From assembly GCA_002413185.1 (NCBI GenBank), contig DHWM01000174.1, forward strand, positions 1 to 10,896: a DNA stretch of 10,896 nucleotides. The letters run 5' to 3'. This document shows positions 6,469 through 10,896 of this stretch, one piece after another (within the stretch, counting starts at the first letter, position 1; each line of letters opens with the position of its first letter). This DNA comes from Actinobacteria bacterium UBA5182 (lineage in GTDB: Bacteria; Actinomycetota; UBA4738). A program made the translations under genes and the position numbers. Below the pieces are notes generated by a model. The model was not told the DNA's origin. It did no database searches and was given only the letters and a program-made list of their open reading frames with translations.

Positions 6469-6474
6469 TCCTTC
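6469..6474 (-). promoter_or_regulatory. Orphan Shine-Dalgarno GAAGGA before DUF2520 gene
   Basis: On the minus strand GAAGGA lies nine bases before an in-frame ATC (6459) and six before an in-frame ACG, but 48 bases before the first standard start codon, GTG 6420. The spacing hints at a non-canonical start, or it is chance. Confidence 0.35.
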
Positions 6475-6482
6475 GATGACGG

Positions 6483-7040
6483 CTACCGGACGGTGGGCGG
6501 CGAGTATAGCCGCGGCTCCAAAAGGCACAGCGGCGGGGCGAAGATCCGTATGCCCGCTGGCCCGTCGGCCGGCAGCGCGAGGCTCCCCAGGTGACGCCCG
6601 CCGGGGAGGGGCGGATCGGGGTCCAGCTCGGCCAGCGGCACCAGGACGAAGGCCCGTTCGTGCATGCGGGGATGAGGGACGCTCAGGCCCGGTTCCTCCA
6701 CTCGCTCCCGGCCGTACGTCAGGAGGTCGATGTCGACGGTCCGGGGGCCCCACCGCTCGGCTCGCACCCTTCCCATCTCGTTCTCCACGAAGAGGCACCG
6801 CTCCAGGAGCGCCCGCGGCGAGAGCGTCGTGGCGATCTCCAGGACCGCATTCAGGTAGTCGGGCTGGGGCGGACCAACGGGGTCGGTCTGGTAGACCCGG
6901 GAGCACCGGACGATCTCGACGCCGTCACCGGCCGCCAGCAGGTCCACCGCCCGCTGAAGCGTGGCCAACCGGTCGCCCAGGTTCGACCCGAGCGCCAGGT
7001 AGGCCTTGACGGACAGCCTCCCTTCGCCGTGGCCGGACAC
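6483..7040 (-). CDS. folK: Dihydropterin pyrophosphokinase (HPPK)
   Basis: It transfers pyrophosphate from ATP to 6-hydroxymethyl-7,8-dihydropterin, making the substrate for FolP. The 185 residues contain L-G-S-N-L-G-D-R (17-24), the catalytic R-W-G-P-R-T-V-D-I-D-L-L (96-107) with Asp103 and Asp105 for the two Mg2+ ions, and P-H-P-R-M-H-E-R-A-F-V (122-132). The start is GTG at 7040, four bases after the folB stop; the spacer has no clear ribosome-binding site, so coupling to folB is likely. A GGGAGG just inside the gene has no start codon at useful distance. About 30 residues follow the conserved fold and end in a hydrophobic, Pro-rich tail that I cannot interpret. Confidence 0.95.
   Translation of the reverse strand: MSGHGEGRLSVKAYLALGSNLGDRLATLQRAVDLLAAGDGVEIVRCSRVYQTDPVGPPQPDYLNAVLEIATTLSPRALLERCLFVENEMGRVRAERWGPRTVDIDLLTYGRERVEEPGLSVPHPRMHERAFVLVPLAELDPDPPLPGGRHLGSLALPADGPAGIRIFAPPLCLLEPRLYSPPTVR
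6503..6508 (-). promoter_or_regulatory. Candidate internal -10 box at the folate/pantothenate boundary
   Basis: The minus strand reads TATACT inside the last codons of folK, five of six bases matching the primary-sigma -10. Transcription would begin near 496 bases past 6000 and give the DUF2520-panC-coaX-lysS genes a leader of about 75 bases. No convincing -35 lies 16-18 bases upstream. This is also the only sizeable gap in the gene train. Confidence 0.3.
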
Positions 7041-7044
7041 TGTG

Positions 7045-7410
7045 TCAACCCACGCCGACGGTGGCCGTCGCCGAGACGTCGTCCACTCCGAGGGACGCCG
7101 CGGCGGCGGGCTTGTGGACCACCACGGAGACCTGGGTCGCTCCCAGCGCCATCATCGAGTCGGCAACCACCTCCGCCAGCGTCTCCAGCAGGACGAAGGA
7201 GTTCGTCCCAACCGCTTCCTTGACCGTTGAGACGATGTCGCGGTAGTCGATGGTCTGCTCGAGCGTGTCCTCGCCTGCCTCGATCCACACGTCGACGTCG
7301 ACCACGAATTCCTGGGCCTCGAGCTGCTCGCCGGGGTTGGCGCCGTGGCGCCCGGACGCGGGGATGCCCTCGATGCTGACCAGCGTTGGGAGTGATTCGT
7401 CCTTCTTCAC
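7045..7410 (-). CDS. folB: Dihydroneopterin aldolase
   Basis: It cleaves 7,8-dihydroneopterin to 6-hydroxymethyl-7,8-dihydropterin and glycolaldehyde. From the GTG at 7410 the protein has 121 residues, the normal FolB length. Visible features are G-R-H-G (20-23), Glu28 in the substrate pocket, F-V-V-D-V (35-39), D-Y (55-56), L-L-E-T-L-A (74-79) contributing to the pterin site, and H-K-P (99-101) with Lys100 as the catalytic lysine. The frame is open for another 56 codons upstream, but that part is Arg/Gly-rich and lies over the preceding gene, so it is not coding. The chosen GTG forms a GTGA overlap with the stop of the PPOX gene, with GAGGG close by, indicating translational coupling. It passes its product to FolK, encoded next. 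Confidence 0.93.
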   Translation of the reverse strand: MKKDESLPTLVSIEGIPASGRHGANPGEQLEAQEFVVDVDVWIEAGEDTLEQTIDYRDIVSTVKEAVGTNSFVLLETLAEVVADSMMALGATQVSVVVHKPAAAASLGVDDVSATATVGVG

Positions 7411-7892
7411 GATCCCTCGCCTTCCGCCGCGCCTTCTGCCAGCGCGGCGCGAGCCTTCGCCTCCGGGATCTTCCGGAAGTCCCAGGAGGTGATGGATGTG
7501 GGGTCCAGCCGAAGCCATACACGGTTCCTCCACCGGTCGTACGGGACCGGGGTTCCGCCCATGTACTTCTCGGACCACGTCCGGCGGACGTTGTCGATCC
7601 GGTGATCGCCGTCTGCCGGAACGGCCCTGCCTCGGAGCAGGACCCCTCTGAGCTGGTCGTAGGACTCACCGTCGTCGACCACCGCGGTGACCTCTGAATT
7701 CCTCTGGACGTTGCGAACGGTGACGTTTCCGAGCGTCGAATTCAGGAACATCGCGCGGTCCGCCCACACGAACCACAGGGGGACGACCTGGGGCCGGCCC
7801 TGGGCGTCGACGGTGGCCAGGCGCGCGGTGCGCTGCGACGCGAGGAAGTCCTCCAGCTCTTCTTCGCCGAGCGAGAGGTCGAGCTTCGTCAT
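7407..7892 (-). CDS. PPOX-family split-barrel flavoprotein, possibly F420-dependent
   Basis: The 161-residue product has the pyridoxamine 5'-phosphate oxidase-like split beta-barrel pattern: R-T-A-R-L-A-T-V-D (21-29), G-R-P-Q-V-V-P-L-W-F (32-41), then T-V-R-N (58-61), V-T-A-V-V-D (68-73) and L-R-G-R-A (86-90). This arrangement is typical of actinobacterial FDOR/PPOX enzymes that use F420, FMN or FAD; which cofactor applies cannot be told from the sequence. It differs from true PdxH in length and context. The last dozen residues are a low-complexity Ala/Glu/Gly tail. The ATG at 7892 follows the hydrolase stop by seven bases, with GAGGA (7908-7904) eleven bases upstream, and its stop overlaps folB as GTGA. 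It is thus locked into the folate operon, though no standard folate step needs it. Confidence 0.85.
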   Translation of the reverse strand: MTKLDLSLGEEELEDFLASQRTARLATVDAQGRPQVVPLWFVWADRAMFLNSTLGNVTVRNVQRNSEVTAVVDDGESYDQLRGVLLRGRAVPADGDHRIDNVRRTWSEKYMGGTPVPYDRWRNRVWLRLDPTSITSWDFRKIPEAKARAALAEGAAEGEGS

Positions 7893-7899
7893 GGCCGCT

Positions 7900-8820
7900 T
7901 CAGTCCTCGTCGCCGGGCGGGTCGAAGGCGGCCACCCCGCCGTTGGACGGGCGATGCAGGAACACCGGCACCGGGCCTTCCTCGTGGTGCGTGTGGCTCT
8001 GGTGGAGATAGCGCGAGCGAAGGTATTCGTACACGATCGGCCCCACCGTGGAAGGCGCGTCCTCGTTGACGAAGTGCGAGCAGCCGGGGAGAAGCGCCAC
8101 CGTCGCCCCGAGCAGCTCGCCCAGTCGCTCGCCCAGCTCGGGTGGCAGGAAGGGGTCCTGCTCTCCCCAGATCACCATGGCGGCGCCCTCGAACGCCCCG
8201 AGCTCGGCCTCCCGTCCGGCCAGACCGCTCCCGGTGATCCCGCGGACGGCCCGGAAGAAGGCCGCGGGATCCGCCCGCCAGGGTTCGAGGTACGCATCCA
8301 GGTCGCTGTCGCTGAGCCGGCCCGGGTGAGCGATCCCGAGGTCGAAGGTCAGCCGGATGATGCTGTCCACGAACTCCGGCTGCTGCTGATCGGGAGTCGC
8401 GGCCTGGAGCATCTTCACGCCCTCGATGGGCCAGGCGTCGAAGCACGCGCTGTCCAGGAGGACGAGCGCGGCGACGCCGATGGGGGAGTCGAGGGCCAGC
8501 AGCTGGGCCACGGCGCCGCCGATGTCGTGGGCGACCACGGCCGTCTCCGTCACGCCGAGCGATTCCAGGAGTTCGCCCACATATCTCGCCTGGGCCGGCT
8601 CCGACAGATCACCCTCCTCCGGCTTGTCGCTCGTCCCATAGCCGAGGAGGTCGGGGGCAATGACCCGCATCCTGGAGGCCAGAAGCGGGATCTCCCGGCG
8701 CCACAGGTACGACGAGGTGGGGAACCCGTGCAACAGGACCACCGGTGGTCCCTCCCCGAGGTCCACGTACGCGAGCCCGCCCCCGGACACCTCGCTTCGC
8801 CTCACCTCGAACGGCATCAT
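7900..8820 (-). CDS. Alpha/beta hydrolase with Asp nucleophile (dehalogenase/epoxide-hydrolase-like)
   Basis: From the ATG at 8820 the protein has 306 residues with a complete alpha/beta-hydrolase core. The oxyanion strand ends in L-L-H-G-F-P-T-S (29-36), P-D-L-L-G-Y-G-T-S-D lies at 56-65, the nucleophile elbow is A-H-D-I-G-G (97-102), the acid is Asp222 in W-G-E-Q-D-P and the base is His249 in G-C-S-H-F. The elbow carries Asp99, as in haloalkane dehalogenases and epoxide hydrolases, but Ile replaces the halide-binding Trp of the dehalogenases. A cap domain spans about 125-200. The last 40 residues form an odd His/Pro-rich tail. The start overlaps the folP stop as ATGA, with GGAGGAG (8835-8829) eight bases upstream, so expression is coupled to folate synthesis. 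Substrate unknown. Confidence 0.88.
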   Translation of the reverse strand: MMPFEVRRSEVSGGGLAYVDLGEGPPVVLLHGFPTSSYLWRREIPLLASRMRVIAPDLLGYGTSDKPEEGDLSEPAQARYVGELLESLGVTETAVVAHDIGGAVAQLLALDSPIGVAALVLLDSACFDAWPIEGVKMLQAATPDQQQPEFVDSIIRLTFDLGIAHPGRLSDSDLDAYLEPWRADPAAFFRAVRGITGSGLAGREAELGAFEGAAMVIWGEQDPFLPPELGERLGELLGATVALLPGCSHFVNEDAPSTVGPIVYEYLRSRYLHQSHTHHEEGPVPVFLHRPSNGGVAAFDPPGDED

Positions 8821-9686
8821 CGGGCCGGCTCCTCCACCGCCGCCCGTCGGATGGCGTCGACCACCCGAACTACTCGCACCATCTCCTTGACGTCGTGCAC
8901 CCGGATGACGTGCGCGCCATGGGCGGCCAGCCACGCCACCGCTCCTGCCGTCCCCTCCAGCCGGTCGGGAACATCCGCGTCGAGGACGCGACCCACGAAC
9001 GACTTCCTGGACGGACCCACCACCACGGGCCGTCCGAGCTCGGTGAATGCCTCGACCTCCCGCATGAGCACGAGGCTCTGGTCGGTGGTCTTGGCGAACC
9101 CCAGTCCCGGGTCCACCGCCAGCCGCTCCTGATCGATGCCGGCCTCCCCGGCGGCCCGCACGCGGTCACCGAGAAACGAACGCACCTCCGCCACGACGTC
9201 GTCGTACTCCGTGAGCTCTCGCATCGTGCCGGGGTCGCCCCGCATGTGCATCAGGACCATCCCCGCCCCGCCTTCGCGCACCGCTTCGAACATCCCGGCG
9301 TCGAAGGAGCCGGCGGTGACGTCGTTGACGATCGTTGCCCCCACGTCGAGCGCGGCCCTGGCCACCGCGGCCTTCCGGGTGTCGATGGAGATGGGGATCG
9401 ACTCCTCGGCGGCCAACCGCTTTATGACCGGCACCACCCGGTCGCACTCTTCATTCTCCGGGACCGCCGCGGCGCCGGGCCGGGTGGACTCCCCGCCGAC
9501 ATCCAGGATGTCGGCGCCGTCGGCGGCCAGTCGCTGGCCATGCTCGATCGCCGCCCTCGGATCGAGGAACCGCCCCCCATCGGAGAACGAGTCGGGCGTC
9601 ACGTTCACCACGCCCATCACCAGGGTGCGGGCACCGCACTCGATGTCATGCGATCCTGCCCGCCACACCAGCCGGGGGTCGGTCAT
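8817..9686 (-). CDS. folP: Dihydropteroate synthase
   Basis: It condenses 6-hydroxymethyl-7,8-dihydropterin pyrophosphate with para-aminobenzoate to 7,8-dihydropteroate and is the sulfonamide target. The 289 residues form a TIM barrel with all usual signatures: N-V-T-P-D-S-F-S-D-G-G (28-38), D-V-G-G-E-S-T-R-P-G (62-71), I-S-I-D-T (99-103), V-N-D-V (120-123), V-D-P-G-L-G-F-A-K-T (191-200) and G-P-S-R-K-S-F (224-230). Pterin- and phosphate-binding residues look intact. The frame is open for 42 more codons upstream, but that stretch overlaps folE and has no conserved content. The ATG at 9686 makes an ATGA overlap with the folE stop, the same junction type as at its own 3' end. Confidence 0.97.
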   Translation of the reverse strand: MTDPRLVWRAGSHDIECGARTLVMGVVNVTPDSFSDGGRFLDPRAAIEHGQRLAADGADILDVGGESTRPGAAAVPENEECDRVVPVIKRLAAEESIPISIDTRKAAVARAALDVGATIVNDVTAGSFDAGMFEAVREGGAGMVLMHMRGDPGTMRELTEYDDVVAEVRSFLGDRVRAAGEAGIDQERLAVDPGLGFAKTTDQSLVLMREVEAFTELGRPVVVGPSRKSFVGRVLDADVPDRLEGTAGAVAWLAAHGAHVIRVHDVKEMVRVVRVVDAIRRAAVEEPAR

Positions 9687-10294
9687 GGCCGGCTGCGCCG
9701 AAGCAGCTCGAAGGCCTCCGTCCGGGTCCGGGCGTCTGTTCGAAACACCCCCCGCACGGCGGAGGTGGACGTGACCGACCCTGGCTTCTTCACGCCCCGC
9801 ATGGTCATGCACAGGTGCTCGGCCTCGATCATCACGAACACCCCCCTGGGTTCCAGCGCCGCATCGAGAGCGTCGGCGATCTCAGTGGTCAGGCGTTCCT
9901 GCACCTGCGGCTTCTTCGACAGCAGGTCCACCAGGCGGGCGATCTTCGACAGGCCGGTGATGCGCCCGTCGCGGTTCGGGACGTAGGCCACGTGGGCCTT
10001 GCCGACGAACGGAAGCAGGTGATGCTCGCACACGCTGTACAGGGGGATGTCGTGGACCATGATCATCTCGTCGTGCCCAGCGCCCGGGATGACCGTCACC
10101 ACCTCCGCGGGCGAGCGCCCGATCCCGGCGAACAGCTCCTGGTACATCCGAGCGACCCGGTCGGGCGTGTCCGTGATTCCGGCCCGGGCCGGATCCTCGC
10201 CGATGCCCTGGAGGATCAAACGGACGCCTTCGGCCACCGTGGCGTGATCGAACCCTGAAGCCGCGGCGGGCTCCGGGGCGGCGTCCTCCGCCAT
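9683..10294 (-). CDS. folE: GTP cyclohydrolase I
   Basis: It converts GTP to 7,8-dihydroneopterin triphosphate, the entry step of folate synthesis. The 203 residues show the FolE core: a helical N-terminus, S-V-C-E-H-H-L-L-P-F (87-96), S-K-I-A-R-L-V (116-122), Q-V-Q-E-R-L-T (130-136) and E-A-E-H-L-C-M-T-M-R-G-V (157-168). The predicted zinc ligands Cys89, His92 and Cys162 are all present, so this is the zinc-dependent type. The ATG at 10294 shares one base with the ftsH stop (TGATG) and gives a normal family length. The longer open frame to 10369 lies within ftsH and is disregarded. No ribosome-binding site is evident, so translation probably re-initiates from ftsH. Confidence 0.97.
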   Translation of the reverse strand: MAEDAAPEPAAASGFDHATVAEGVRLILQGIGEDPARAGITDTPDRVARMYQELFAGIGRSPAEVVTVIPGAGHDEMIMVHDIPLYSVCEHHLLPFVGKAHVAYVPNRDGRITGLSKIARLVDLLSKKPQVQERLTTEIADALDAALEPRGVFVMIEAEHLCMTMRGVKKPGSVTSTSAVRGVFRTDARTRTEAFELLRRSRP

Positions 10295-10896
10295 CAGGAG
10301 AGCGGTCCCGGGCGCCCCGGATCCGGAGCGCTGACCGACCGGCGGGCCACGGCCAAGCCGGCCCCCCACAACCCATGGGTTCGCTGGGGCCGCTTCATCA
10401 GCCCCTCCAGGAGCGTCACCAGCTCGTCCTTCTCGATGGTCTCGCGCTCCATCAACGCGGCCGCCAGGATTTCGAGCTTGTCCCGCTGCTCGGTCAGGAT
10501 CTCGAGCGCCTCGTCGTGGGCGCGGTCGATCAGGGAACGGATCTCGGAGTCGATCTCGAAGGCCACCTGCTCCGAGTAGTCGGGATGGGAGGCGAAGTCC
10601 CGGCCCAGGAACACCTGCTCCTGCTTCTGTCCCAACGTGAGCGGGCCCAGCCGGTCGGACATCCCGAACTCCGTGACCATCTGCCGGGCGATCTTGGTGG
10701 CCCGGTCGAGGTCGTTCTGGGCGCCGGTGGTCATGTCGCCGAACTGGATCTCCTCGGCAACGCGCCCGCCGAGCAGCATGGCCAGCTCGTCGATAAGCTC
10801 CTCCCTGGTCACCAGGAACTTGTCCTCCATGGGAAGGGTCATGGTGTATCCGAGGGCCTGGCCCCTCGGGATGATCGTGATCTTGTGGACGGGGTC
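10294..10896 (-). CDS. ftsH: FtsH ATP-dependent zinc metalloprotease, C-terminal part (runs off right edge)
   Basis: This is the 3' portion (200 codons) of ftsH, the membrane-anchored AAA+ protease that degrades misfolded membrane proteins and some regulators. The frame continues without a stop to the right edge; the first residues, D-P-V-H-K-I-T-I-I-P-R-G, are the classic start of the second half of the M41 peptidase domain. M-L-L-G-G-R-V-A-E-E and the helix T-T-G-A-Q-N-D-L-D-R-A-T follow, the latter with the Asp expected to be the third zinc ligand. The AAA domain and the H-E-x-x-H motif lie outside the window. After L-L-E-G-L the last 35 or so residues form a Pro/Arg/Gly-rich tail of unknown role. 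Its stop shares a base with the folE start, so protease and folate genes are translationally linked. Confidence 0.96.
   Translation of the reverse strand, partial: DPVHKITIIPRGQALGYTMTLPMEDKFLVTREELIDELAMLLGGRVAEEIQFGDMTTGAQNDLDRATKIARQMVTEFGMSDRLGPLTLGQKQEQVFLGRDFASHPDYSEQVAFEIDSEIRSLIDRAHDEALEILTEQRDKLEILAAALMERETIEKDELVTLLEGLMKRPQRTHGLWGAGLAVARRSVSAPDPGRPGPLS

Noticed and set aside
6421..6906. N-terminal extension of the DUF2520 frame to 449 codons
   Set aside because: The additional part overlaps folK in another frame, is Arg/Pro-rich, and precedes the nucleotide-binding strand expected near the N-terminus.
7411..7578. N-terminal extension of the folB frame to 177 codons
   Set aside because: FolB is normally about 120 residues; the extra part overlaps the PPOX gene, and the GTG at 7410 makes a GTGA junction.
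7687..9986. Long plus-strand open frames (481 and 413 codons) opposite the PPOX, hydrolase, folP and folE genes
   Set aside because: They oppose strongly conserved enzymes and show no motif or plausible composition.

Overview
The window looks like chromosomal DNA from a high-GC actinobacterium (phylum Actinomycetota). The strongest argument is gene order. Read on the minus strand from right to left it runs ftsH, folE, folP, alpha/beta hydrolase, PPOX-family flavoprotein, folB, folK, DUF2520 Rossmann protein, panC, coaX, lysS, lipoprotein binding protein, then the first codons of clpC at the left edge. From memory of that genome, this is the same backbone as the Mycobacterium tuberculosis ftsH-folE-folP1-folB-folK-(Rv3603c)-panC-panD-coaX-lysS-lsr2-clpC1 block. 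The differences (no panD, no lsr2, four extra genes) suggest a lineage outside the best-studied genera. I cannot assign it below phylum.

Layout: positions 1-24 hold the first eight codons of clpC. Positions 25-428 are a long intergenic region with several dyads and a perfect TATAAT in the clpC direction. Positions 429-872 encode a stand-alone receiver-domain protein, the only plus-strand gene. Positions 907-10896 are a nearly gapless minus-strand gene train. Most junctions overlap or are separated by fewer than 13 bases; the exception is a gap of about 62 bases between folK and the DUF2520 gene, where a TATACT hexamer may mark an internal promoter.

Function: folE, folP, folB and folK supply four steps from GTP to 7,8-dihydropteroate. 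panC makes pantothenate and coaX phosphorylates it towards coenzyme A. The DUF2520 gene overlaps panC and may be an unassigned pantoate-pathway reductase. ftsH, lysS and clpC are protein quality-control and translation genes. The unexplained passengers are an Asp-nucleophile-type alpha/beta hydrolase and a PPOX/FDOR-like flavoprotein inside the folate genes, an orphan ABC-type substrate-binding lipoprotein after lysS, and the lone receiver beside clpC.

I see no mobile element, CRISPR array, tRNA or rRNA. The window is mainly conserved housekeeping DNA. The points of interest are the insertions, the losses and the regulatory signals rather than a wholly new system.
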